Positions 21,547 to 33,802 are shown, counted from the first letter of the stretch. The stretch is 64,000 nt of DNA from Galdieria sulphuraria (GCF_000341285.1 NW_005178471.1:1-64000), one strand, 5' to 3'. Notes: a model not told the origin generated them from the sequence alone. Translations and numbers: made by a program.

Positions 21547-23054
21547 ATGTTGCAGCATTTGTCTATCATAGCAAATAGTGGCTTTGTTTCGCCTATATCC
21601 TTTGGTAGTATAGAGCATAGTACTCTACAAACAGGTCCCTTGAAGCGGTTGTGCAAAAACCTTGGTTGTTGTCAGTTTGTTCCGAAACGGACATCGTGTC
21701 CTTCCTTGTCAAGGACTCGTGTTCCAAATTGTAAATACTTCAAGGTATTGGACTTGTTTTAATACATTGCGTTCATTTTCAATGAGCTCAAGAGATTGTT
21801 TGTTTCTTGATATAGACTTTGTTGGAAGCCAAACTCCGTGTAGCAGTAGTGGGTGGTGGTCCCGGCGGATCTTCAGCTGCAGAGTCACTTGCAAGAGCTG
21901 GAATAGAAACATTTATATTCGAAAGGAAGTTTGATAATGCCAAACCTTGTGGTGGTGCCATACCTTTGTGTATGATTGAAGAGTTTAGTTTGCCTTTGGA
22001 TATCGTTGACAGAAAAGTACGTCGTATGAAAATGATATCTCCATCCAATAGAGAAGTGGATATTGGGAAGACTTTGAAACCACATGAATACATTGGAATG
22101 ACCAGAAGAGAAGTTTTGGACAGTTTTCTTCGAGAAAGAGCTATCCAACTTGGAGCACAACCCATTCATGGTTTGGTTACAGATATTATATTACCTAAAA
22201 CAGATCGAGAACCTTATATCATATGTTATAGTGACTTTTCTGAAAAAGGAAATGGAATAGGAAAGCCTAATACATTACAAGTAGATATGATTATTGGAGC
22301 CGATGGTGCCAACTCACGAGTTGCAAAAGTAATCGATGCTGGCGATTATAATTATGCAATTGCATTTCAAGAAAGAATACGATTGCCTCCAGAGAAGATG
22401 GCTTATTATGAGGAACTTGCAGAGATGTATGTTGGAGATGATGTTTCACCCGACTTTTATGCTTGGGTTTTTCCCAAATATGATCATGTTGGAGTAGGAA
22501 CCGGAACAGTTCTTGATCGACCATCTATTAAAAAGTATCAAGCTGCTATACGTAGAAGAGCAGCATCGAAACTCAATGGCGGTCATATCATTAAAGTGGA
22601 AGCACATCCTATTCCTGAACATCCTCGACCACGAAGAGTAGTTGGAAGAGTTGCCCTAGTTGGTGATGCTGCAGGTTATGTAACGAAATGTTCCGGTGAA
22701 GGTATTTATTTTGCTGCCAAATCCGGACGTATGTGTGCAGAGGCAATAGCAGAAATTTCTCAACAAGGAGAACGAATTCCTTCCGAATCAGAACTGAAGA
22801 AGACTTATCTGAAGAGATGGGATCAAAAATATTGGTCAACTTATAAAGTATTGGATGTATTGCAAGCAGTCTTTTATCGCAATAATATTGCTCGGGAAGC
22901 ATTTGTGGAACTTTGTGAAGATGAATATGTGCAGCAGATGACTTTTGATTCTTATCTTTATAAGACCGTTGCCAAAGGAAATCCTCTTCAAGACGTAAGA
23001 CTATTGTTTCATACTTTGGGAGCCTTTGCTCGAGCACCAGCTTTGGCACCTTGA
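21547..23054 (+). CDS. CHLP: geranylgeranyl diphosphate/chlorophyllide reductase
   Basis: Plastid flavoprotein that reduces geranylgeranyl groups to phytyl for chlorophyll and tocopherol. Two exons are inferred (21547-21744 and 21816-23054, intron 71 nt, phase 0), giving 478 residues. Exon 1 encodes a 66-residue Ser/Arg/Lys-rich transit peptide beginning MLQHLSIIANSGF. The mature part opens with the FAD-binding AVVGGGPGGSSAAESLA, then the substrate-side motif FDNAKPCGGAIP, VDMIIGADGANS, and ALVGDAAGYVTKCSGEGIY near residue 280 of the mature protein. These are the family signatures. The end APALAP matches the usual C-terminal length. It converges with RPS9, with 53 bp between stops. Confidence 0.95.
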
Positions 23055-23107
23055 AACAAACAAAATAAAAATGTGGTTTGTCTGATAATCGATTGATTTG
23101 GGTTTTA

Positions 23108-23785
23108 TTAATCTTCTTCTTCTTCTTCACCTCCAGCTTCCTTTTTGGATGCTTCTCTCAACTTGCGTCTCTTTACTCTACCAGGACGACCACCACCAAA
23201 TGGTGAATCCAAAGAAAAGTCAATATGTTTTTGTGAATCCACACGAACCATAAAAGAAGGAACATTGACCAACTGCTTACCAACTCTAAACAAAATAGTC
23301 AAAATATTGCAGAGAAAAAGAACGACTGCAAACCTTATGTGTCTTTGACGAATCAACACTCGAGCGTGATGAATGGACTTGGCCAGACCTAACTTCAGAA
23401 CTTGAGTCTGCAACCTTCTTTCCAATAGATCTTGAACTTTAAGAGATAATACGTGATCGAGAGACTGACGTGTTTCATCAAGCAAACCAAAGCGTGTTAA
23501 ACGACGCAAAAGGGCATTTCCTTCAAATATTCGACGTGGATCCTTTTCTTCCAGCGTAAGTAGGTCTCTGGCAGCTGCACGAATTTTGGACAATGCAAAT
23601 TCTACACGCCATAATTCTCGCTTATTTCTTAAACCATATTCTCCAACGAGCTTTAACTCGGCATCCAATCTTTCCTTTTCAAAGGGTCTACGAGGTGTTC
23701 GATATGTTTTCGAACCTTTTTATATTTAGCAAAAAAGTAAGATTTCCTCATAATACTACTCACATGTTCTGTAATTCTTTCCCAT
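23108..23785 (-). CDS. RPS9: 40S ribosomal protein S9 (uS4)
   Basis: Three exons are inferred (23785-23764, 23715-23334, 23285-23108; introns 48 nt each), 193 residues against 194 in human. The first exon encodes only MGKNYRT plus one base. Key stretches are [36 protein letters not shown], the S4 RNA-binding core [20 protein letters not shown] and [15 protein letters not shown], and [15 protein letters not shown]. The tail is acidic (GEEEEED) as in animals. It binds 18S rRNA and contributes to decoding accuracy. Head-to-head with NOB1, itself an 18S-maturation factor. Confidence 0.97.
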
Positions 23786-23859
23786 ACTTGACTATATAGT
23801 TAATGAGGTCTTCAAGTCTTCGGCGTCGCAAAACCCGATTGATTGATTCTTCACAAAAT

Positions 23860-25104
23860 ATGCGATTGGTAGTGGATACGAGTGGTTTGATTCATGGCAA
23901 TGAAGACATATTTCATAGAGCGACTATAGGACAAACAGAAAATGGTTCAATATTTTATATTTATACAAGTCCACGAGTTATACAAGAAGTCAGAGATGTA
24001 CGCGCAAGAAAGCGTTTGCAGGAATTAGAATCTGTTCTGATAGTGAGAGAACCCAACAGTTCTTCGCTCAAAGCAGGTAAGATGAGTCTGGTACAAGGTA
24101 TTATCATTTCTTGATGAGAGGATATAGTTGTGGATTTTGCGCGTCGTACTGGGGACTATCCACATTTGTCTCGAGTCGATATTCACGTACTTTCGTTGAC
24201 TTTGATGTTGGAACTCGAAAGCAGTGGCCGAAAGTTTCTAAAACCTGAGTTCATTGAACACTTACCAAGTGGACTTGGAGAACCCAAGGAAAATGTGCCT
24301 AGGTCAGAGCCTGGTCAATCTAAAGTGGAAGAAGAAACTGCTTCATCAGTCAAGCAGGTAGAAACTGCATTTGCGGATATTCAGATAAAGGAAGAAAAAG
24401 ATGTGGCAATCAGCAGTTTTGATGTTTGGATTCATAGCGAAAATGTCGATGCAATAGTGCAAAACTCACAAAAGAAATCTATTCAAGGAGAGCCTTCTGC
24501 ACAAGAGAATAGAGTGGGTTGTATGACTAGCGACTTTTCTATGCAGAATTTGTTGCTTCAAATGGGTCTCATATTGATTTCACCAGATGGTAGACGAGTG
24601 AAGAGGTTGAAGTCGTTTGTTCTTCAATGTGAATCTTGCTTTCATGTTACTAAGGAAGTGGAACGACTTTTCTGTCCTCATTGTGGAAACCACACTCTTT
24701 TAAGGACAACTTGTAAGACGGATAAACAAGGAAATTTATTGGTTTTTCCTCCAAGAAGAAAGAAGAATAATCTTAGAGGGACTATCGTAAGTGTTCATGA
24801 TAGAATGTTTCGATTATCATCAAAGGAATAATCACTTATCTGTATTATAGTTTCCTATACCAAAACCTCAGTCGGGAAGAAATGCTCTTAATCTTATTTT
24901 ATGTGAAGATCAGTATATAGAAAAAGAACAAAAACTGAAAAATTCCAGAAGAAAGAAGGCATATCGAGATGTATTGGATCCTGCTACAGAATACAATGCA
25001 AGTCCTTTCTTTCAAAAGGAACAACCTCTTATTATCGGATACAATCGAAAATGTGCCGAACAATTGCAAAGAAAAAACAAAAATGGAAGAAAAGGTCGTA
25101 AATA
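23860..25104 (+). CDS. NOB1: NOB1 endonuclease (18S rRNA 3'-end maturation)
   Basis: NOB1 cleaves 20S pre-rRNA at site D. Three exons are inferred (23860-24077, 24128-24786, 24851-25104; introns 50 and 64 nt), 376 residues. The PIN domain begins MRLVVDTSGLI with the first catalytic Asp, includes RVIQEVRD and continues across intron 1 to ARRTGDYPHLSRVDIHVL, matching the KTGDYPSLSATDIQVL segment of the human protein. A zinc ribbon follows (LQCESCFHVTK...LFCPHCGNHTL), then VFPPRRKKNNLRG and a basic C-terminus. The ATG at 23860 gives the usual short lead before the PIN strand; an in-frame ATG at 23803 would add 19 residues but would leave only 17 bp to the RPS9 start. Confidence 0.93.
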
Positions 25105-25201
25105 AGAAATAGAGTTTGTATAATCCAACATTACCCATTTTAGATAGAAGTATTGCTCAATCCCCATTATGATATTAGACAATATACGTGAATTGCATAC
25201 A

Positions 25202-25227
25202 TTATATATATATATATATATATTATT
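25202..25227. repeat. (TA)n microsatellite
   Basis: A near-perfect TA run lies in the 134-bp gap between the convergent 3' ends of NOB1 and the DUF815 gene. A similar run occurs at 47182-47201, also in a short gap. Confidence 0.9.
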
Positions 25228-25238
25228 ATGATAATGAC

Positions 25239-27468
25239 TTATATGTTCTTATGAGACTTCCAGGAATCCTGAAGATAAGCTTGCTCACTCCATATCTGTA
25301 TTATAAATTGCTTGGCTGTTCTACCTGAATAGCTATTTTTCCGTTTGGCAAAATCGACAGCCCTTTGTATAAGAAAGTCTAAAATAAACAAAAACTATCA
25401 AATATCCATAAACCTAATGAAAATATATACATACCATCATAAGGATTAAGGGAATAACAATGAGCTAAATGCTTAACAACTTGTATATACCTCTTCGAAT
25501 CTGGCGGCGCAAAAGTTAATACAAGTCCAAACCGCTCTCCCAAACCTAAACGTTCTTCTTCAGCATCCCACATATTCACATCTTCTCCACCACGATATCG
25601 ATAACTCGACTCTGCTCTAGCAATTTCAGGAAATAGCAAACTTCTTCTATTGCAAGTAGCTACAATGATCATATTCGAAGGCATAGTTTGTAAGCCACCT
25701 TCCATTACTGACTTTATAGCACGAATTTCTTCACTAGTCATATCTGCACCAATATCATCCATAAAAATAAGAAATCGATGTGGCAAATGGAACAATTCTG
25801 AATAAGAATTGCGCAATTCTCGAAGTTCCAAAGCATCATCCAATTGAATGATACGTAAACCACGCTCAAAGGTTGCTTGTGCAACTGCCTTTACCAATGA
25901 TGACTTTCCTGTTCCTCGAGAACCAATCAAAAGAACATTGTGTGCTCTTTTACCACTCAAGAAAAACTCTATATTCTTCATCAAAGCTACCTTGTGTTCT
26001 TCTATTCCAATAAGCTCATCTAAATTTACAGCATCAAAACTCTCCAAAGGAAGAAAAGGATTATTCGACGTGCCAACATATCGAAACACATAATTTACAG
26101 CAAATACACCACAACCTCTCTTTCCATATCTTTTGATCAATTCTTCTACAAGTTCCGGCCATCGAGAAGAAGATTCTTTCATGAGTTCAGCTAGCGCTAT
26201 ATCATCTTTATCCTTAACTTGATGAATAGATGAGATAACATTGCTATCCAAGTAAAACAGCTGACCAAGTTCTGGAGAAACTTCATTCACCCAATAGGAA
26301 AGAATATCCGGGTTTAAGTGTCGATAGAGTTGTTCCAGCGCAAACAAGTCACGACAAGCACTGGCGACAATACATGGCTGAAGTTTAGAAGGAATGCCTT
26401 CAGCTCGAATACAAGCTCGAGTAAAAGAATTGTTACTGTAAAACAGAACAAGTTGGATAAAATGATCTTCCCATGAGTTGTTGAAATCTGCCAAAACTTT
26501 AAGGTATGCTTTACAAGCCTCAAAAAGACTAGCGCTCTTCTTTCCGTGGTGAGATAACGAAACACCCAAAGGTAAAACTGATGTTCGAGAAAAATAACTG
26601 TGGTCCATAGAATTGCGATCAGAATGGGCCAGTTGCGATATTGCTGATACTAAATCTTCAGATTCATATTCTTCCAACTCATTTTTTTCCATTTCATCTT
26701 CCTCATCGTCTTCACTATCATCATCTTCCTCTTGTTCTTCGTCCAAATTGGTAGAATTCTTTTCCTTATTCCAATGTCTCGCTAAGCTCTCCACTAAATC
26801 TACTGCAGCTTCACATAAAGGGTCATTTCGAAGAATATCATCGAAAAACACCAAAGAATCTAACAACTTGACAATATGATGAGGTCTTAAAGCTACTTTG
26901 GTGGAGTCGTTGGCTTCTACACTATCAATGCTTCTTTCCAACTTGTCCAATTGTCCTTTTACTGCTATATCGGCTTTCTCTAAACGTAACGAGTCTTGAT
27001 GTGAACGATTGGTGACTGTCTTGGGTCCATTTGGATTCTCTGTGTAACCATTGGCAGGAATATACCGAAACTCATTGGGCCTTTTGTTAGCTACATGGTC
27101 GTCTAAAGCACAATAAGTTGATAACTTTCTTCGATACGCCCCAATAAGGACTTGACCCCAAAAGGAGTCAGAATAGGGCTTCGAGTGGCAGTATTGTGAA
27201 TTTTCTATTTCACATAAAACAAAGAATTGAATTTTTCATAGTCACAACTCTTGAGAAACTTACTTTGCGCCAATGTCACCCTTCTCGAAGTGAAACAAGA
27301 GTGGAAACGGAAGTTGTTGCCATCTGAATAATGGGGAGCTTTGGAACTGCTTTCTTTAATATCTCGAATTCCTCGAAAGACTGATTCACCGTCTCTACTA
27401 CTCCCACCACTTCCATAGTGAACTTCAGTAAAGCCACATATATGTCTTCTTTCTCTGAAAAGGATCAT
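25239..27468 (-). CDS. DUF815-family AAA+ ATPase, probably organellar
   Basis: Three exons are inferred (27468-27264, 27204-25435, 25378-25239; introns 59 and 56 nt), 704 residues. The C-terminal 290 residues match the DUF815 family (known from bacteria and plants): LIGIEEHKVALMKNIEFFL, Walker A LLIGSRGTGKSS, Walker B FLIFMDDIGAD, sensor MIIVATCNRRSLL, arginine region RLGLGERFGLVLTF, and the tail RAVDFAKRKNSYSGRTAKQF. The N-terminus (MILFRERRHICGF, then FHSCFTSRRVTL) is basic and Cys/Ser-rich, compatible with plastid or mitochondrial import. A low-complexity acidic stretch (EEQEEDDDSEDDEEDEME) lies near residue 180. Its precise role is unknown. Divergent from TadA, 43 bp between start codons. 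Confidence 0.85.
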
Positions 27469-27511
27469 CTGATCCAAGATAATCTTAGATTCTTATGACA
27501 AAATTGTATTT

Positions 27512-28216
27512 ATGATTCAGAAGAGATGCTGCTTATCATTCCTCAACTTGTGTTTGTACCTGAAAAAGAAGACAAGAATTCTTCCATTCAAGCATAATTG
27601 CTCTACATATATGTGCCAGCATATACAAATTCAACACGAGTATTTTATGAGAATAGCTTTGGAGTTGGCCAAGCAATCTTTTTATCAAGGGGAAGTTCCT
27701 ATTGGAGCTATATTGGTTGATGCCAAAGGAAAAGTAATAGCAAAAGGTAGAAACCAAGTAGAAACAACCAAAGATCCTACTCAACACGCAGAACTGCAAT
27801 GTATTCAAGGTACGTTTTGTTGATAGTGTGGTTTATAATCCTAACTGTAGTACGTACACAGCTGCAACAAGAGTTTGCGGAAATTGGAGATTATTGAATA
27901 CTACTCTGTATAGTACTTTGGAACCTTGTGCTATGTGTCTCTCTGCTTTACAACTTGCTCGAGTATCTTTCATAGTTTATGGTGCCAAAGATTTTCGACT
28001 GGGTGCCATCGAAAGTTGGGTAAGTCGTTATGATTCTTATGTTGTTGTTTGTTCTGTTAGTTATTGTTGTTTTAGTATCCACTCGTACAAGTTAAGCATC
28101 CATATCATCGAATAACTCATATGGGCGGTATACTGGAAGAAGAATGTGCAGAATGGATACAAAAATTCTTTTCCAATATCAGAACGAACAAAAGATTTGA
28201 AAATGGTGTGTTATGA
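27512..28216 (+). CDS. TadA-type tRNA adenosine deaminase, probably plastid
   Basis: TadA converts A34 of tRNA-Arg(ACG) to inosine. Three exons are inferred (27512-27809, 27862-28019, 28076-28216; introns 52 and 56 nt), 198 residues. Catalytic zinc motif: HAELQCIQAA (His and Glu of HAE) and EPCAMCLSALQLARV (PCxxC). The C-terminal HPYHRITHMGGILEEECAEW matches the bacterial NHRVEITEGVLADECA segment. The first 45 residues (MIQKRCCLSFLNLCLYLKK) are basic and hydrophobic, suitable as a targeting signal. The bacterial-type layout, in one domain without the ADAT2/3 features, points to plastid use. Both introns join in frame. Confidence 0.88.
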
Positions 28217-28304
28217 GTACAAACACTAAAGTCGTCTGAGATATGAATGAACAGAATATGGCAAGTCATTTGAAAACCAACATTTCATATAATCAACAAG
28301 AATC

Positions 28305-29031
28305 CTAATCCATACGTGCTTTGAGTACTTTGGTTTCAATACCATTCAAGGTAATCATATGGACTATTGCACCCCAACCACTAAGACAATCTCTATCTAC
28401 TGCTGCTAATAAAGACTGACTAGTAACTTCAAACAGCTCTGCAGGTGAGAGATTGGGTTTCCAAAAAGTTTCACTGGTGCCATAAAGACTTTCTGCACAG
28501 GTACCGCTCACTACAAAATCTTCTGCAAATAAAGGTGCACCCAAAAGATCTTGAGCACATAGATAGGGTTCACCCTTTTCAGTTAAGCCAGCCACAACAG
28601 GTTCCACAAAATAAGGAGAGAATCTTCTACTGTATAAAGTGGAAGCCACCATATTTGCAAAGGATGCAGGTTTGATTTCTCTTTCTTCTCGTAGGCGATA
28701 CAAATTGAGTCGTTGAACAAAACGGTTATATAGCGTAGTTACATCGGTACGCAACCCAGTAAGACCCAACATAAGTCTATCGTTGATTTTGAATATTCGA
28801 GTAGTGTCTGTACCTATCGTTGTCTGCCCATCCATCAATACATCAGTCCATAAACATAACACTCCATAAACTCACTTGTTGAACACCAAATCTTCGATCA
28901 GCAGCAATAGCAACACAGTTGTCTCCAGCCATGGCTAAAACACAACCTCCATTATAAGTGAGAATGCTATCTCCCTTTTATTGACTCCCTTTAGTAATAA
29001 AAGAAACATTTCATTACTCTCTTCTTACCAT
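28305..29031 (-). CDS. PSMB3: 20S proteasome subunit beta-3
   Basis: Non-catalytic beta subunit. The protein part lies in 28974-28876 and 28823-28305; 206 residues with the start. The start codon appears to sit alone in its own exon: ATG at 29031-29029, immediately followed by a GTAAGA donor, a 54-nt intron and GGA GAT AGC ATT CTC. Any unspliced reading from that ATG meets a stop at once. Conserved blocks are [55 protein letters not shown] and [16 protein letters not shown], ending TKVLKARMD, exactly as in human beta-3 (LKARMD). The upstream ABHD stop codon is only 43 bp away on the same strand. Confidence 0.95.
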
Positions 29032-29074
29032 TTCTATTCTTATTTGTCAACAACAATGGATTATCCAATGAAAT

Positions 29075-30247
29075 TTATTCTTTGGCAAATGTATTGACAA
29101 AAGACAAAAAATGCGACATAGCTTGTGCCATATAAGAAGGTACAAAGAATCCACTAAAATATCCACAATGTCCACCATTCTCTGTATACAACTAGAATAT
29201 TTCCATATACAAATCATTAGTTATTCTTCCAATCATAAGGCCAACTCAATAATCTTACAAAATGAATAGGAAGAGATTCAAATAGCTGCGGATGTGGCAA
29301 ATGTTCTGTATCCACAATAGGATCGTTCTTTGACTGAAGAATAAGCAACGGTACTCTTATCAAAGGCAAAAAGAATTCACCTCCATTCTTCCTATAATAA
29401 TCTTCCTTTCCATCAAAACCAAATACTTGTGAGAATGATATGTGTGTTACTATTATTAAAAGCATAGTCGGGAGTCTATACCTTTAGATATATAATAGTC
29501 ATCAAGTTCTCCTATGGTAGTTATACTGCGCACTCTTTGAATATCGAACGCTTTGGGAAATCTCTTATGTTGCTCTTCTGCTTTTTGTTTAAAGGAAGAT
29601 AGAAAGCGTCTCACATATATCACTTTGGAAATACCTCGATCTGCCTTGGGTTGACAATAAAAGGGATTAAGAGGTACACAAGCAACTGTAGCTCCTAATA
29701 TTCGGCGTTCATATGCACGATTTCCCAATTCACCTAAGAACTTGATAATAATATTCCCTCCTAAACTAAAGCCTCCAAATAAATAGAACAAAGAAATAAA
29801 TCAAAATCATTCCAAAGACCTACCAGCCAAATATATTGTACAACTTCCTTCTGTCTCTTCATAGATAGTTTTGGTTAATAGATCCACGTCTTCCGTAAAA
29901 CCAACGTGATAAGTTCTCAAGGTTCGATTGGGTACTCCAGAACAACCTCTATAGTTGATTGCAAACACATTCCAGCCAAGAGCTACAAATCTTTCGACTA
30001 TTCTCAGAGTGTGAGATGAATATGCAGAAGATTCCAAGCCGTGGCAGACAACCACGTAAGGATTCAGTTTGTTATGACCCAAGACAATGTCAACATCAAA
30101 GAAATCTCCATCATGAGTACAAAAACGTCTTCGTTTGTCATATTTTATATTTGGTACGGGAAAAATACTTCCAAAGATGGTTTGAAAGTGTCCACCAAGT
30201 CGAGTCCAAACAGGAGGTTCAAAAGACGGAGGATGATAAGTTCTCAT
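29075..30247 (-). CDS. alpha/beta hydrolase of the YheT/ABHD1-ABHD3 family
   Basis: Four exons are inferred (30247-29824, 29772-29482, 29425-29259, 29191-29075; introns 51, 56 and 67 nt), 332 residues. Family marks: the N-terminal PPVWTRLGGHFQTIFGS, THDGDFFDVDIV, VVCHGLESSAYS, NYRGCSGVPNR, and the nucleophile elbow LAGFSLGGNIIIK created exactly at the first splice junction. LILQSKNDPIVD carries the acid, and GGHCGYFSGFF supplies the catalytic His in the last exon. YheT/ABHD1/3 proteins are esterases or lipases; the substrate is not predictable. Without splicing the last exon would be missed and the catalytic His lost. Head-to-head with HRD1. Confidence 0.88.
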
Positions 30248-30269
30248 CTCGTTCAATTGTGAGAAAAAT
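30248..30269. promoter_or_regulatory. 22-bp gap between divergent start codons (ABHD / HRD1)
   Basis: Only 22 bp separate the two divergent ATG codons, so either transcription starts inside the neighbour's coding sequence or leaders are nearly absent. No TATA-like element is obvious in so short a gap. Confidence 0.5.
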
Positions 30270-31842
30270 ATGTTTTGGAGAATTTCTTTTTGGATATATA
30301 CTTCGGTTTCCTTTATCTTACTTGTATGTGCTATTCTTCGAGCTTTCTGGTATCACGTGTATTTCTATAGAGCACTAAACTATTTTTTGGTTTCCAAGTT
30401 TTCCTTACTTACACTTGGAAACTTTGTGGCGTCATTGGCGTTATGTGTCGGCAAGGGTCTACAATTGCTTTTATTAGGAAGCCTCCGTTCAAGAGAGGTT
30501 GAAATGTTAACCTATAGAACTAAAGAGACTATCTTGGAAACTTTTCTTGCCATGTCCATTTTTCGTGAAGAGTTTGGAGTTGGTTTCCTTGTGTTGTTCG
30601 CAGTGCTTTTGTTTTTCAAAATATTTCATTGGATTGCCAAAGACCGTGTTGACTTTGTACGTGGTTTACTTTTCAATTTTGTGGAGCTGAAACGAATATT
30701 TGTTTAGGTTGAAGAAACCCCCAATCAAACTTGGCAGCAACGTGTGAGACTTTCCTGTCTATTATTTCTCTTAACAGTTTGTGACGTGAGCTTTTTGATA
30801 TATTCTATTCAAAAAGTGGCACTCAATGGTTCGTCCTTTTTTGTTCTGTTTGCATTTGAGGTAAGTGAAGCAGTTGTTTGTTGTATGTATTGAATCTGGA
30901 GTTGCTCGTTGGAATAGTTTGGTATTTTGTTAATTGCCCAATTATTTGCAGCAGTCAAATATACTTTGGTGTCGATCGATATTTCTCACGGAGGACAATG
31001 GGAACCTCGTACAGTTTGGATGTTTTGGAGTGAAATTGTCTCCGATTTGTTGCAATTGTGTGCCTATATGTCATTCTTTACATATATACATATGGTCTAT
31101 GCGTTGCCATTGCATATTGTCCGAGATATGTATGTGACTATTCGACGTCTCCAAAAACACTATACCGAATACTTAAGATATAAGCAAGTAATGGCAACTA
31201 TGAATGAACGGTTTCCAGATGCCACTTGGGATGAAATCAATCGCGTGGATAAAACTTGTATTATTTGTAGAGAGGAAATGCATCATGCTAAAAAACTTTC
31301 ATGTGGTCATTTATTTCATCCTAAATGTTTGTTAAGTTGGTTGAAAAGACAGGTATTGTGGAATTTCATTGTATGGTTACCAAACTCAACTTTGCATAAT
31401 CTAGTTGTCCTGTCCTACTTGTAGAGCCTCTGTAGATCTGTCAAATGACAATCAGAATGGTACAGTCTCTCGTGGAAGTCCAAGAGATGCAAGACAGATG
31501 GAAAATCCAGTAGGGAGAAGACTAGTGGAGAATCAAGATATTAATGGTCAAAGAGGACGTACTTTAAGGATTGGTCTCCGCTTCAATATTGGAAGCCAAG
31601 CTACGGAATGGAATCCATTCAATGAAGGTCTTCTCCATGCATTGCATGAAGGAAGACATTCCATTTCTATGCATTCTTATCCTTCCACTCTTCCTCGTTT
31701 CGAACCCGTTTTGAGGAATGGAGAACAAAATGTTTTGAACGACAATACAACTTCCTATCAAAGACGAAATGTCCATTTTGAAGATATAGCACTGAAATTG
31801 CAGAGAATTCAAGACCATATGAATAACTCGAGATTACAATAG
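30270..31842 (+). CDS. HRD1: HRD1/synoviolin, ERAD RING-H2 ubiquitin ligase
   Basis: Membrane E3 ligase of ER-associated degradation. Four exons are inferred (30270-30656, 30708-30860, 30918-31352, 31405-31842; introns 51, 57 and 52 nt), 470 residues. Six or more hydrophobic helices occupy residues 1-250, with the signature FKIFHWIAKDRVDFVEETP (human CFHWLAEDRVDFMERSP), LRSREVEMLTYRTKETILE and FGILLIAQLFAAVKY. The RING-H2 finger near residue 300 reads CIICREEMHHAKKLSCGHLF then HPKCLLSWLKRQLSCPTC, with all eight zinc ligands. Intron 3 interrupts the RING between KRQ and LSCPTC. The tail of about 140 residues is polar and probably disordered. Confidence 0.94.
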
Positions 31843-32251
31843 GCATCTTGTATCCATCTGTCTAGTTAGCTCATATTACCAAGGCATATTGCGAAGACTA
31901 AATGGGAGACAAAGTTGGAATAGAAAACCAAAATGAACGAGACTCACCTGTTGGATGAGTTTTCTCGCCTCAATAATAGACTGCGTTCATAATGAGTATA
32001 TTTGCAAGTAGAAATAGAGTTTGGTGATGAAGTCGCTATTGCCATAAGTTTCTGCTTATAAAATTCGTCACTGAGTATATGTTATTACATTGAATGGCTT
32101 CTTACCGGTGACTGACTGCAGAATAGACTATAAGTAACGGACTTGCGTTTTTTTGTTATGAATTTGTTCAATTTCGTCAATAAGCGTCCGATTTCAATGG
32201 AACATTTATAAACCTTATCTCGTATTCTCCAATGAATTTTGATGACGTCAT
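31843..32251. other. 409-bp gap between convergent genes
   Basis: Lies between the stop of HRD1 and the inferred stop of the unknown membrane protein on the other strand. No significant open frame, repeat or RNA gene was recognised. Confidence 0.45.
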
Positions 32252-33802
32252 TCAATAGCTTTTGACTTGAGATACAACCAAATTGAGACCAGAAGTATTT
32301 GCGATTCTCACAAATTGCACAGTACAGTTTTTTGGGACGGATCTTAGTGACTACAAACCACTATTTTTCCACCAATTGTTAAACAATGTATTCTTTCGAT
32401 CCAGTTGAAAGGCATACCTTTTGAAAGTTTTGATGAAAATTCCAACTTGCCAAGGGTAGAAAATCTACTGTAATAAAGTACAAAATTGAACAATAAATAA
32501 GATAGATACTCCCAATAGCTGCCAAAGGATCTAAAAAGTTGATTCATAGAATAGACAATCATATTTTGTTAGGTGCTACTACCTACCATCCATCAAGGCT
32601 GGTTTCAGTATACACCCATAAAAATGAAACATAATGGATCCAATTCCAAATAAGGAAGACAAAGCATTCTGATAACGTTGTCTCCAGTAAAGAATACAAA
32701 AACAACCTCCAAGCACTAGTAGAGACATCATCGTAGTCATCACAAAAATGCCAAGAACATTTTCATAATGGCGCTGTATTAAAACAAGTGGATCCATTCC
32801 AGATACCAAAGAAAACAAATAAAACATGATACAAGTAGATATCTGATAACTAGAAATGCATAAGATGAGAGTTTTGCAGGAAATCTGAGATTTAGCCATT
32901 TGTGTAAAATGAAGTAAGAATCGAACAAAACAAATGATTGGTATCAAAATGAGTAGATAAAACAACACTCCGGTTTCCATTGATTTTTCACGCACATGAA
33001 AGTATCTGTCAAACTCAGAAGCAACATGATCCGTCAATATCTTGTTGGCTTGAAAACAAACGTTAGCACTCATTATTCGACGCACAGTCTACAGAACATT
33101 ACCATCGACGGCACTAAGCAGATTCTGCCAAGTCTTTCTTGCCATATCTCGAGATTTCTTCACAAGCTTCTGAGCAGTAGGATTCAAGGTTTCTACCTAA
33201 AACAGATGAGTAAGAAGTTTCATGTAAAATATTTCCTACATACTTGATAGTCAAACCACTGATTCAATTCAGAAGAATATTGACCTGTAGTTTGTTGAAG
33301 AAAACGCACTTCTTTGGACAAAATCTAATACATAATAGATCATGTCATAAATAACAAATTGGGCAGTAAATGCGCTTCATACCTCAACATTCTCTTCCAG
33401 TTTCTTTCTCCTTTGAAAAAGAGTATCGATTATAGGTTGTAGCTCTGCAATTCTCTTATCCAATTCCGTTTCCAAATCCAAAAGATAGGACTCTTCAGCT
33501 TCTTTTTCGTGCTTCCTTTGTATGTCAAAAGATCTTTCCATCTTTATCAATTGTAAATTCGAGCGTTGTTTATCGAGTTTGTGTAGTAGTTCCTTTCTTT
33601 CTCTTTGCAACTGACGAATAATCTGTGGACTGCTCATATCCATATTTATTATTTTCGATGTCGAAAAGCTATCAAAGGCAGATTCTTCACTATTTATCAG
33701 TTCATTGGAATGGGCAACTTGGATTCCTGAAAACAAAAACACAGTTAAGAGAACTATCAACCACTTGAAGAAGACCAGGCACGTCAACCCACAAAGACTC
33801 AT
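32252..33802 (-). CDS. unknown membrane protein with signal peptide, coiled coil and several membrane helices
   Basis: Six exons are inferred, all joining in frame (33802-33383, 33324-33244, 33196-33103, 33048-32587, 32530-32418, 32350-32252; introns 58, 47, 54, 56 and 67 nt), 422 residues. It begins with a signal-like segment (MSLCGLTCLVFFKWLIVLLT), then a coiled coil of about 90 residues (LQRERKELLHKLDKQRSNLQ), a hydrophilic linker and at least four hydrophobic helices (GVLFYLLILIPIICFVRFLL and later ones). The layout suggests a secretory-pathway or organelle membrane protein with a luminal coiled coil. Family not recognised. An ATG at 33859 would extend it by 19 residues but lies only 6 bp from an E2F-type site. 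The last exon boundary is the least certain. Confidence 0.6.
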
